From Zanthoxylum bungeanum (taxonomy: Eukaryota; Streptophyta; Magnoliopsida; Sapindales; Rutaceae), in the NCBI GenBank assembly GCA_019454045.1, contig SKCR01031796.1, positions 186,001 through 250,000 of the forward strand: DNA of 64,000 nucleotides. Reading direction: 5' to 3'. The position numbers and the translations under genes are program-made. Positions 11,968-22,576 of this stretch are shown here, in pieces; position 1 is the stretch's first letter, and the number at the start of each line of letters is the position of its first letter. Under the pieces are notes generated by a model. That model worked only from the letters and a program-made list of their open reading frames with translations. It did not search any database and was not told where the DNA came from.

Positions 11968-14046
11968 TCCTCTCCTCCTTATAAAAATTTCGTCCTCGAA
12001 ATTTCTCCATCCTTATTTCTGATCACTCGGAACCAATCGTACGTACTTTACCATCTTGTCCGAATTCGGAAGTCACCATACTTAACACCTTTCAAAAGTT
12101 ACATATTCCATACATCAATACGAATCATGCTATTTCGAAACAAAACATATCAAATCCAACATTTCATGTCTAAATCAAGCCAAACTTGTCATTTCAATTC
12201 ACATCCATTAATAAGAACACTCTCAAACTGTTTTCAAGCTTACCCATCAACAAAAGAGAAAATAGAACACAGATTCTACAAGTCAATCGAATACATCATC
12301 TGAAACAAGGAACATAACACGTGTTCTTTACATGCAACACAATATCAAAATGGAAACTTAATACAAATCTCATACTATCTATTTCATCCATAATACAAAA
12401 TGGAACTCATTCATTTCACATCATGTCATTCTACATCTTATATGTAAACGACATCAATCAAAGTTTACATCCATACATATCCCATCACACCTACAACTTT
12501 GTATGGCTATCCACATAGCACACATAATCATCACTATATCCATAAGATCCATGCCTAACTATAAACTTAGCCTAACTATAAACTTACATACATACTCTTA
12601 TAACGATATAAACTTTTATACCAACAAATACCTCTATCGTCACAACCAGAAGTGACAACCGTAATACTCTTATGATGTTGATAGTCTGAAATCTGTCAAT
12701 GTCTGCCATTATTCAAAATACATTTGGAAACATAAAACGATTTCTTTTTAAAATCATTTCGAAAATGCATTTGAAAAACTCTTTTACTGTAAACAAAATC
12801 AATTTCAAAAAAAAATCCATCATCATAAAAACCATATCGAGCATCCAGCATAACTCACTGGACGAAACATAAACGAGCGTCCAATGCCCAAATCGCTCGC
12901 ACAGATCGGACAATGAATGAACCGATCCCCTGTCGACAGAGGGTTGGGTCATACCATTTCTGATGGCTTAGACCCTACGATCACCCCGGCGGAAACATAT
13001 GATAAGTTATGAAAAACATAAATACATACACTGATCGTCGGGGCGGAAACATAACAATAACCGATCATCTCAGCGGAAACACATCAAGAAAACATAAAAC
13101 TATCGCTGAGACGGAAACATATAAATACATCATATCGTAAAATATATCAAAAGTAATGTCCAATGTATCAAATCAAAATGCAATTAGTTTGAAATCATTT
13201 TCCTCCAAAAACATAAATTTGAAAAAAATCATGAATGAGTCTTTGATGCAATTTTTTCAAAATAATACCGATCATCCACTGCTCAGTCGCGCGTAAAGAT
13301 TGGACAGTGTACATACCATGTCGACAGAGTAATAGGCCAGCCATTTTCCGATGGTCTGGACCTATAACGATCGCCCCGGTGGCCAACCCGGAACGTAACA
13401 TAACTGATCACCACGGAGGGTCAAAACATAAAATCACCAAGCACCCTGGTGGAAACAAATTTTCGAGCGTCTCGGCGGAAACAAATTTTACAGTCTAAAA
13501 ATATCAAAATCAATTTCGAGCACCGAGACAAAAACATATTAATAGATCTCAAATCATGAAAACTCAAATCAAACGTCGAGGCAGAAACATTTTCTTTATC
13601 CTTTATAATCAAAATCAAAACCTCTGAAAACTTTCTTTCTTCCTTCTTTTCTTTTTCTTTTCAAACTCTATTATGCCAGAAATCAAATTCCAAGTTTTCA
13701 AAACATGATTCAAAATATCATTTCAAAATTCAGACTATCAACATCAGGAAATCTCCCATACTTCAAAACACCTCAAATTCACATTACTTACATATCCATA
13801 TTCCTATATAAACCACAAGCTTTAACTTTGTACACTTAAACACATACATATATTCATACTTCACAAACATATACGGATAATCCAAATCACCTATATTAAT
13901 CAAAACCATAGCACATCAGACCATACACCAGAAATCAAATTAACATAAAACTATACAGTCTTTACGTAGCAGAAAACTTACTCAGACGATCGGATACCTT
14001 GTAGCAGCAGTCACCGACGCCCTAACCTTGGCTCTGATACCACAAC
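11968..14046 (-). other. Internal region of the non-autonomous element, with duplicated modules
   Basis: No retroviral protein motif is visible on either strand. The centre carries two diverged copies of a module. In each, a GTCGACAGAG box is followed by a GATGGyyT..GACC box and then CGATCrCCCCGGyGG (near 12933-12995 and 13320-13385). After each come repeated short units of the form GATCn(5-8)CGGCGGAAACAT or close variants (about 12980-13110 and 13395-13590). The role is unknown: packaging leader, RNA structure or captured sequence are all possible. Confidence 0.6.
14026..14042 (-). promoter_or_regulatory. Primer-binding site, initiator tRNA-Met type
   Basis: The minus-strand sequence TGGTATCAGAGCCAAGG matches the usual plant retrotransposon PBS complementary to the 3' end of initiator Met tRNA. 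It lies 4 bases from the LTR border at 14047. Confidence 0.88.
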
Positions 14047-15294
14047 TGTAACACCCCACCAGAGGCAGGATGCTACCGGCAGGAGACAGGATTGACCCAT
14101 CTCTATAAGCCTCTGAATCAACTGAAAAATTCGGCATGATGTATCCTAAAAACTGGATAACCTGGATCGCAGTCCAGCATCAAAGGCAATCCAAGAAAAC
14201 ATCAAAACAATAAAAGAACCTCAGGTCCAAATAAAACTCATCAAAACCACAACCTAAGGGCTCTGTGCCTACATCATCTATCAACACTCAAGGGCTCTGT
14301 GCCCACAACATCACATGCAATCAAAACTTTAAATTATTAATACAAACCACTTGCTCAGTACAATAAAATAAAACAATAAATCAAATATCCTAATCCTCTA
14401 AAACATTTCCCAAGACACTTGTGAGGGTGACTGCCGCTTGGGTAATCCACGTCTCGAGAATGACTTCCAAAGCCGATATGATTGACCAATCTACAAGTCA
14501 TCCTGTAAAACTGGCAAACTGGATTGGTGTGAGTTTTAAAACTCAGTAAGTAACCCTGCTAGTAACACAACAAACAAGTCAAACATATCAGCCGTTTATC
14601 AGATTTACTAAGTTACTTTAAATTCGAATTTATTAATTTGTTATTATTCCTTATTCTTAACTCTTATCAAAGTTTCACATTTTCATATTAACATATATGC
14701 TAATCTAATAGCTAACGCCTAAAGTATACAAAGCAAATCGTATATATCTATACTTTTATCACAATAGTCCAACTTTGAAATATCATCAAATCGCTATGTT
14801 AAATAAACTTTTCTCAATATCAAATCAAGCTTTTCTTAACTTCCTTTAATTACAACATCATTACAATGACTTAAAAATCGCGATTCATATACATTACACA
14901 TACCTTAACACACCCCTCTTATATACATGCCAAAAATAATTTCTAAGGTTCTTATACATATGCATGCATACCAATACAGCTTCGCTTTATAACATCTAAC
15001 ACACATTAGTTTCCGAATTCATTAACTCATTTCACATAAGCATTCGTTATCCATATAATCAACGAGCTCCATCATACACGTACATACACACAGTCACACA
15101 TACAATCATCATACAACTAATCATGACGCAAACTTAACAACCAATACATCACAAGGCATACAGTCAAACAATACATACATATCACGGCACACCAAGTTTG
15201 TCACGCGACTCCTCATACATAAGTACATTCATAACAAACATTCCAAAACACAACTTAAACACTCACGTACAAACATATGTTTCAAACATATGAA
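14047..15294 (-). repeat. Truncated LTR (minus-strand 5' LTR)
   Basis: Nearly identical to 9121-10366. The match stops abruptly after CATATGAA at 15294. From 15295 on, the sequence is the reverse complement of Copia RNase H coding DNA. About 1.6 kb of this LTR is therefore missing. Confidence 0.88.
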
Positions 15295-15526
15295 ACAATA
15301 TACTCCGCTTCTATTGTTGAATCGGCAACAGTCTCTTACTTGGAAGATTTCCATCTTACTGCTCTGTTGTTCAAACAAAATACGTACCCGAATTATGACT
15401 TATAGTCGTCTTTATCGGTTTGGAAACTTGCATCGATATACCCAGTTACCTAAGTTCTCCATCTCTATAGATTAAGAAAGCATCCTTAGTTCGTCTAAGA
15501 TGGTTAAGGATATTCTTAACCGCCAT
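15295..15526 (-). pseudogene. Copia A RNase H region, 3'-truncated
   Basis: Continues pol on the minus strand after RT. Read in reverse complement it matches the RNase H segment of copies B and C (the words GGTCACT, AAGAACATCC, GGATGCTTTC and the GATTCAACAA stretch). It stops at the junction with the gypsy LTR, so the end of RNase H and the stop codon are missing. Confidence 0.7.
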
Positions 15527-16480
15527 CTAGTGACCTTCACCCGGATCGACCTGATAGCGACTACACATGCTCAAAGCATACGAGACATCAGGTCGCGTAC
15601 ATATCATAACATAAATTATCGATCCGACTGTCGAGGCGAACAATATCCGACTTATGTTGTCTCTCTCATCTTGAGTTTTAGGACACATGTCTTTAGATAG
15701 AGTGACGTCATGTGACACTGGCAACAGTCCCCTCTTGGACTGATCCATGTTGAATCTCTCCAACACTTTTTCAATATATGTGCCCTGGGAGAGTCCAAGC
15801 AAATTTCTAGATCTATCACGGTAGATCTTTATTCCTAGAATAAAGGCTGCTTCTCCCAGATCCTTCATGGAAAATTTTAATGAAAGCCTAGCTTTCACCG
15901 ATTGTAGCATGGGAATGTCATTGCCTATAAGCAATACATCATCAACGTAAAGGACAATGAATATCAGTGCGCTCCCACTAACCTTTTTATATACACAAGA
16001 ATCATCCTCGTTTTGAACGAAATCATAATCTTTTATGATCTCATCAAAACGTTGGTTCCAAGAACGCGATGCTCGCTTCAATCCATAAATGGATCGATTT
16101 AACTTACAAACCTTGTTTGCAAGTCTTGGTACGATAAAACCGTCAGGCTGTTGCATATAAACATCCTTCAAATGGTTTCCGTTAAGGAAAACGGTTTTGA
16201 CGTCCATTTGCCATATCTCGTAATCGAAATATGCAGTAATAGCAAGCATTATCCTAATGGATTTAATCATGGCAACGGGTGAAAATGTTTCGTCGTAATC
16301 GACACCATGTTGTTGACGATACCCTTTCGCTACAAGCCTAGCTTTGTACGTTTGTACATTGCCATCCATGTCAGTCTTCTTCTTGAAGATCCATTTGTAA
16401 CTAATAGGCTTTACGCCTTCTGGTGCATCAACCAGTGTCCAAACTTGGTTGGTGTACTTGGAATCCATTTCGGACTTCAT
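15527..16480 (-). pseudogene. Copia A reverse transcriptase (RVT_2) segment
   Basis: An open stretch of 317 codons. It starts with the linker KSEMDSKYTNQVWTLV and the KPISYKWIFK motif, then KARLVAKGYRQ and DYDETFSPVAM. The first catalytic Asp is in MDVKTVFLNG and the catalytic pair is in LYVDDVLLIG. The thumb/connection segment KFSMKDLGEAAFILGI and ARPDVSYA-like CTRPDVSYAL follow. It would copy element RNA into cDNA if translated in full, but an in-frame TGA just upstream (16487-16489) cuts it off from integrase. The ATG at 16480 is internal, not a real start. Confidence 0.9.
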
Positions 16481-16489
16481 GGCCTCTTG

Positions 16490-16912
16490 TCATATAGCGG
16501 AATCGATATCTTGTATCGCTTCCTCATATGTAGCCGGCTCGTTATCCTCAATAAGATTGATATCCACATGAGGTGAGGTCAGAAACCCATACCTCTCAAG
16601 TTGTTTTCTGACTCTCTCCGACCTACGCGATTCTTGTGTATTCGAAGATTGTGGTACAGTTTCATCCCTGATGGACTGTTCATGTTCCGTTAAGGATTTT
16701 ATGCCAGGAATAGTATCACTCCGAATTTCATCGAGTTCTACTTTCCTTCCACTTACCAATGCATTTAAGAATTCCTTCTCAAGGAAAACCGCATGTAGAG
16801 CAACAAATAATTTGTTCTCTTGTGGGTGATAGAAATAATATCTTTTGGTTTCCCTAGGATATCCTATAAATAGGTATTTATCCAATTTGGGTTCAAGTTT
16901 GGTACCTTCCAA
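16490..16912 (-). pseudogene. Copia A integrase-RT linker segment
   Basis: 140 codons between integrase and RT. EGTKLEPKLDKYLFIGYPRE and GYYFYHP-like RYYFYHPQENK are the usual C-terminal integrase motifs of plant Copia. They are followed by the variable Ser/Arg-rich linker (SRRSERVRKQLERYGF). Both flanking breaks are TGA codons at positions where sister copies or the family have Trp (TGG). Confidence 0.82.
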
Positions 16913-16936
16913 ACGTTTGACGTATGCCCAGCAACC

Positions 16937-17650
16937 TCAAATCTTCAGGAATGAGAAACCCAATTTTTTTCTTGTCCATATCTCGTACGGAGTTTGTTGA
17001 ACAGACTTTGATGGAACCTTATTCAAAATAAGTATTGCATTATTCAATGCATATCCCCATAAGAAAATAGGTAGCTCTGTACAACTCATCATAGACCTTA
17101 CCATATCTAACAAAGTTCGGTTTCTCCATTCGGACACACCGTTTAATTGCGGTGTTCCTGGAGGAGTCCAATGTGAAAGAATACCATATTTTTTCAAGTA
17201 ATCAAGAAACTCATTGCTTAAGTATTCACCACCACGGTCCGACCGTAATGTCTTTATACTTTTACCGGTCTGTTTTTCTACTTCGTGTCGAAACTCTTTG
17301 AATTTCTTAAAGGTTTCCGACTTGTGTCTCATAAGATACACATAACCATAACGCGATGCATCATCCGTAAAGGTTACGAAGTATTCATATCTACCTCTAG
17401 CCTGGCTAGACATGGGCCCACATATGTCACTATGAACGAGGGCTAACAGTTCAGTGGCACGTGCACCCTTTTCGGTAAAAGGTATGTTTGGCATTTTGCC
17501 TAATAAACAAGATTCGCAGACTTCATATGAATTTGGATCAAATCCGTCCAAGTACCCACTATTCGAAAGTGTGGATATACGTGTCTTGTATATGTGTCCC
17601 AGACGACAATGCCACATGTAAGTTTCATCTTTGTTACTTACTTTAAGCAT
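16937..17650 (-). pseudogene. Copia A integrase
   Basis: 237 codons holding the GAG_pre-integrase HHCC zinc motif (WHCRLGHI...CESCLLGKMP) and the rve core. The DDE residues are visible: Asp in LVHSDICGP, Asp in LRSDRGGEY, and Glu in GVSEWRNR (usually SERRNR, so the neighbouring Arg is Trp here). The segment is bounded by an in-frame TAA upstream (17656) and TGA downstream (16934). It would insert the element cDNA in nuclear DNA, but this copy cannot make the fused polyprotein. Confidence 0.9.
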
Positions 17651-17658
17651 TTTGTTTG

Positions 17659-18051
17659 TTACATTATGTTTTGAGATTGATTTATATTCAAAATATAAAG
17701 ACCATTATTTACGTCAGCAGTGCAAATTTCCATATCATTTTTAAACATAAAACACCCAGTATTTCTAAATATAAAAGTGTACCCACATTGGGCTAAAATA
17801 GATACAAAAATAATATTCCTAGTCAAACTAGGTACATAATAATAGTCTGTAAGTCTAAGTACGTGCCCCGAGGGCAGTTCCAAAACAAAAGTGCCAACGG
17901 CCAAAACGGTGACTTGTGTCCCATTTCCAACGCGTAGATCAATCTCCCCTGAGGCCAGTCTCCTGCTAATCTGCAGATCCTGCACATCAGTACATATATG
18001 AGTACCACAACCATAATCAAAAATCCAATTTTTAAAACTAGTAGTAGACAT
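17659..18051 (-). pseudogene. Copia A aspartic protease segment
   Basis: 130 codons from KNWIFDYGCGTHIC onward, then VLRLTDYYYVPSLTRNIIFVSIL and the GCFMFKND segment. The catalytic triad of Copia proteases is normally D-S-G or D-T-G; here it reads D-Y-G, which should abolish activity. Copy B keeps D-S-G at the same place. A 6-base insertion next to the start (relative to copy B) brings in the TAA that separates this segment from gag. Confidence 0.88.
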
Positions 18052-18057
18052 GTTTAT

Positions 18058-18408
18058 TTATATAACAAACATACCTGAAGCCGGTGCCTTACCCGCTTTG
18101 ATTTCCTTTATGTGTGCCTTGTACTCGTGGCAGTCACGCTTCCAGTGACCCCGCTTGCCCCACTGCAGACATACATCTTGGGATTTGTCCTTACCCTTCC
18201 CAGAAGGTTTTGACGATTTGGCCTTGCCCTTATTTTTCTTCTTCTTCTTTACACCTCCAGTCGCCTTGGGCCAAGCCCTCGGAGTCTGAGATGTTGAAGT
18301 GAATTGCGCCTCACACTTCTTGCCCTTTTGGAGCTCTTTTTCTGCTTCGCGCAGAGTATACATCAATTCTCCAAGAGTTTGGTCTTGGTTCATCATATTG
18401 TAGTTCAT
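18058..18408 (-). pseudogene. Copia A gag C-terminal part with altered zinc knuckle
   Basis: 116 codons: a coiled segment (LGELMYTLREAEKELQKGKK), a Lys-rich basic tract, then the CCHC zinc knuckle. The knuckle reads CLQWGKRGHWKRDC, so the second Cys is Trp. Copy C keeps CRDCGKRGHWNRDC. The loss should impair RNA binding by Gag. Confidence 0.85.
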
Positions 18409-18679
18409 GATGAACCCACTTCAAGTGTCGGGAGATACTGTAAGATCAAATCTATAGAAGTCTCAGCCTCGAAGACAATGCCCATCTGTCCCAACTACTC
18501 AATGTCAGCAATCATCTATGACACATGGTGCTCAATAGATGTACCCTCTGACATGCGAGCGCGAAAGAGCTTCTTCTACAACTATATTTTTGCATCTAGA
18601 TTAGATCGGTGAAGATCATGCAAATTCGCCATCATCTCACAGGGATCCAATCCCTTGTTCTGACGACGAAATTGTGGAG

Positions 18680-18916
18680 TCATAGAAGAAGCATTACCGA
18701 TTGAGCAGTCGAGTTGTCATCGCTATGAGTCTTCCAAAGTTCTAGCTCAAGCAACTGCTCAGGTCGGGGCTTAGGCCCAAGAGGTCTCTCTATAATGTAG
18801 ATCAACTTCTCAGATCCCAGGACAATCCTGAAAGTCATATCCCAGTCTTGAAAGTTTGTGCCATTAAAAACATTGCCGTTCATGATAATATCTCTAATGC
18901 TTAACTTTCCTGTCAT
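18680..18916 (-). pseudogene. Copia A gag N-terminus
   Basis: 78 codons starting MTGKLSIRDIIMNGNVF, followed by NFQDWDMTFRIVLGSEKL and LGPKPRPEQ. Copy B has the homologous start at 35288 (MAGKISIRDIIMG), which supports this ATG as the family's gag start. The frame is broken after about 237 bases, so gag is split. Confidence 0.85.
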
Positions 18917-20700
18917 CTTAATTGCAATAGTCTAACTATTCAATTAACGATATATGAGTACAGTCTAACTGTTACAAGAAAAATATTAAAATAGTAGCCC
19001 AACTAATAAATAATTGACGAAATAATTTGAAAGCGCGTAAAGCCAAGTATTTGAACGAAATTGCAAATTCAATACTAGCCTCCCACTATTTTTCGGCGAG
19101 CCTCTAACCTCTGTTGAGTACTCGGGAAACCTAGTTTCTTAGTGGGCTAGGATCCCGTTAAATAACACACAACATTGACTTTGGCCAACAAGCTATATGA
19201 TATTTAACTAGGTAGATCTCTAAGATCAATTGGATCTCATCCAATTCCTAGATCTGGTAGGTGGACCTCCAAGTCCGAAACATATATACAATATATATGC
19301 CAATATATCCAATATATTTTCCTAACATTTTTCCTCTGAATCAACTAAGCCATGACTTTGGCACAACAAGCTTAATGATTCTAGTTAAGCGGAACCCATT
19401 GACTTTGGAAAGCTTCGTAATCGATGCCGATGGACAAGAAGTGATCTTGATTTTGGCCAATAAATCACAAATTGGACAAGACATACGATATGGAATAAAG
19501 CCTTCATGATTCAAACACATCCGCGATAGACAAAAATCTTGATTTTGGCCAACAAACCAGTGCCAATCTTGGATCTTGAGTAAGAATCACTCAATGGAAG
19601 GAAAACGCTTAATATTTGTTAAGGGTTTTTCGCGTAAATTGGCAACAAATTTATTATCTTTGATTAGGTCTCATCATACACCCTTAAACATGCATTCTAA
19701 AAGCATAATAAGGTGCGGTAAATAAATTAATAACGATATGCGGATGGATATCTCACAAATTATTCCTAGAACAAATCACTCCATTTCCTCTCCCCGGCTA
19801 GCACTATTCTAACTTCTACCCAATTACATAATACAATGAAAGAAACCTCATTAACATTGAGGGGAATTAGGTGAGAAGAGAATTACAAAGAATTGAGAGA
19901 TAAGGCTAGACACGCAGGTCCAATTTAATAAATTCTAAATTTATAACAATTTCCAAAATTGACCTTTCTCTTCTAATAACCATCTGATACACATTATTCA
20001 TTCAACAAATCCATGTATTCACACAAAGCATGTTATTCAATCAATTTAATCCAATTAATTAATCTTTGAATAAAGTGATCATCCAATGTTCAAACAACGA
20101 TTTGATTTGTGCGAGTCCAACCCGTTTAAGAATAAGTACTCAAAGTACAAATTCTTGAATTATATCAAACCATAATTTAAATCTAATTTAATTTGTATTC
20201 AATACTAATTCTATATTTAATTCCAAATTAATAACTACACTTTTTAATACGCCTTTACGAGTTAGATTCCAAATCTAATCTAAATGGGTCTCAAATCCCA
20301 ATTAACAACCAATGTCATTTAATTAAAGTCCAATGGGCTTTCAATTAATTTCTTAAGGCATGGACTTTGGTCAATATGGGTCAAACCCAAATACCAAAGC
20401 CCAATTGAGGAATCACCCTATTTGCCAAGAAACCAATTTCGGCTCATTAGGCCCAATTAAACATTAAAAGGTCCATTTGTTATATTTGAACTTAATGGAA
20501 GGTTTTAGACCCAGTTTGGATCCAATCCAATTGTCCTAAACCAACTTGGCCCAACCAAGCCCATTAGGCCCAAATACAACAACTAAGCCCAATTATAAAT
20601 TAAGCCCAACTAATTAAATTATAATTTTCCAAAATCATAATTTAATTAATTAATTAAAGTATTTAACCATGATTAATTATTTAAATTAACACTTCCAAAA
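18917..20700 (-). other. Copia A leader (between LTR and gag)
   Basis: Non-coding leader homologous to 33168-35287 of copy B and 52869-55200 of copy C. It has repeated TTGGCCAAnGTCAAGAT-type units next to gag and many TGGGC[CT] motifs (on the minus strand) further upstream. The PBS-proximal part is deleted at about 20700. Confidence 0.75.
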
Positions 20701-21291
20701 TATTAATCTAAATAAACTACGATTGTCAATATACCCAGCAAAGGCGTACACATAAATGGTTAAAGCCCTGGACGACCAAACCCAAAGCATATTGATTGTC
20801 GCAAGTATTAGCGGTGCAAGTCTCAGGTTAAGACCAAATAAACATACCCTGATTTCGGACTTCCATAGACACGTAGTCATACTACCAATGGAATTTCGAG
20901 GGGTCTATCCAGAGCAAAGCTGTTTTCCGTACCATCGGTAAAACACAACCTCATATTACACTTGCATGAGTATCCAATACCCAATATATGAGAACTATGT
21001 TGTTACACTTCCATAACACGCACAAGTGTAATACTAGTCTATTCCGCATTATCGATGTCCAGTCTCGATAATACTATGACTATGGATATTTAATGATTAA
21101 ACCTCGAGGACTGATACTGTCTCATATCATCTCAATCCAGGAACTAATCATAAGGACCTCCTATCATTTATACATCTAGGTGATCTAATCACAAATGATA
21201 AGAGAACAATCTCCTTTGTCACATAGTTAATTTGTACAACAACACCATGATCTGTACAAATAGTGACGTTATGGGTCATAATTGTCTAACA
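20700..21291 (-). repeat. Partial Copia LTR of copy A
   Basis: Reverse complement starts TGTTAGACAATTATGACCCA at 21291 and follows the LTRs of copies B and C for about 590 bases (TAACTATGTGACAAAGGA, the ATCGATAATGC block, CTTAACCTGAGACTTGCA). It then jumps into leader sequence near 20700. Confidence 0.8.
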
Positions 21292-21740
21292 CCAATTGGT
21301 GCATAGAAGGGGTATAACCTTTGGAGGGTTGCACCCCAACCCTAAGGGTGCCCTTGAGGCACCTTCCATGCTTATAAAAGGAAACTTTATGTTCCTTTTT
21401 ACACACATAAAAGAAATATAATTAAAACTAGAGCAAAGAGTCACATATTTGCTTCTTGAGTCTGAGAGAGTGCCACCATATTCCTAATTCGAGATCTTGT
21501 TAAGGTGTGCTTCTTGAACAAAAAGAATTCAGGTTATCCCGGGAGAACATTAGCCACAAAATCCGTAGAGCACCGAGACAGGGCTGATAAGTTCTTAAGG
21601 ACAGAGAATCATTTCGATCCGGACTATTGAATTTGTCGTTTTCTAGGTTTTCTTTCATCTTAACCGTTTTTCGAGCTCTTGATCTTCTAGGGCTTGCACT
21701 TTAGATCTACTTTAGAATTCTGTGGTTTGATTGTTAAAAT
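21292..21740 (+). repeat. LTR-like sequence flanking Copia A
   Basis: Directly next to the Copia A LTR start. It contains a TATA-like GCTTATAAAAGG near 21370 and, downstream, purine-rich stretches and short motifs that look like the R-U5 part of another Copia-type LTR. No partner repeat is present in the window, so this stays a guess. Confidence 0.3.
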
Positions 21741-22576
21741 CATGTTGTATTGATGTTTAATGACACTATATAGGCAACATGAAATGAGTAATTAATTTTG
21801 GGAAAATGGATAATGTTGTAATTTATTAGGGGATAGGGGAGGGTCTGACGGGAGGGGAAAGAGAAAAGCACCCCTCTTATTATAAAGAAGACAGAAATCC
21901 AACTAATCGCATCCCAATCACATCCAACGCTCACTGATCTCGACAGCTTATGATTATTTCGAGATATTGACTTCTCCCCCTCTCCTGACACCACAACCAC
22001 ATGTTTCTTCTTCCAAAATGACAAAAATCTCCATAACACTAAATAATTACCCTTTACCCCCTTACCTCTTACCCCAAATCAATATATATATATATATATA
22101 CACACACTTATTTCATTTATTAATTAATTTTTTTATTTCATAAGTAGTGTTAAATAAATTAATAAAGAATCAAAAAAATTAAATGAATAAATGAACACAA
22201 AATAAATAACAAAAAATAAGAAATTTGTAATATTTATTAAACAAATAAAAAATGAATAGATATATAAAGAGTAAAAAAAATATAATTTTAACAAAAAAAT
22301 ATGATTTATAAAATAAATATATTTAATTAATAAAATAATAAAAAATTATTTAATAAAAAATATATAAATATTTGTTTTGGAATTTTTTAAAAAAAAAAAG
22401 GGGACAAGAGGAGAGAATTTTCAGGGGAGGGGAAAAGCACTCCCCTTATTTTGAAATAGCACTTTGAAAAAAAAATAAAAAGACACACACCACATTATCC
22501 GCAACAGAGACTGGAGCTCAATTTTCAGCGGCTTTGAACCAACTCGGGTCGGATTTTTTCGAATCCGATTGTAGAA
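21741..22576 (+). other. Upstream region and 5' leader of the PMT9-like gene
   Basis: AT-rich, with a TA microsatellite at about 22081-22100. Two similar GGGGAAA...AAAAGCACnCCCC...TTATT blocks near 21855 and 22430 bracket the most AT-rich part. From about 22480 the sequence becomes richer in G and C and runs into the start codon, so this is likely the 5' untranslated region. I cannot place the transcription start. Confidence 0.45.

Larger units (their letters stand above)
9121..15294 (-). mobile_element. Chromovirus-like LTR retrotransposon derivative without gag-pol
   Basis: A minus-strand element. The two LTRs are 9121-11967 (full) and 14047-15294 (truncated). A primer-binding site, TGGTATCAGAGCCAAGG on the minus strand (14026-14042, complementary to initiator Met tRNA), sits 4 bases from the upstream LTR. 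The purine tract AAGGAGGAGAGGA (11968-11980, minus) directly precedes the other LTR, after the GAGGACGAAATTT motif common next to the PPT of Tekay/Del-type chromoviruses. The internal region is only about 2.1 kb and has no gag, protease, RT or integrase, so the element is non-autonomous. The upstream LTR is broken at 15294 and joined to Copia sequence. The lineage is inferred from end motifs. Confidence 0.82.
15295..21291 (-). mobile_element. Copia retrotransposon, copy A (truncated)
   Basis: Minus-strand Ty1/copia element of the same family as copies B and C. Order along the minus strand: LTR start TGTTAGACAATTATG at 21291, partial LTR to about 20700, leader to 18917, gag, protease, integrase, RT, and RNase H ending at 15295. 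The LTR 3' part and PBS are deleted: at about 20700 the sequence jumps from mid-LTR into the leader. The pol end, PPT and 3' LTR are missing beyond 15295. This copy has the longest open segments of the family. gag-pol from protease onward is interrupted mainly by four in-frame stops (near 18055, 17656, 16934 and 16487). Confidence 0.88.

Noticed and set aside
12960..13590. CRISPR-like array of short repeats
   Set aside because: Units vary in length, sequence and spacing, and lie inside a plant LTR element; there are no cas genes and the context is nuclear eukaryotic DNA.
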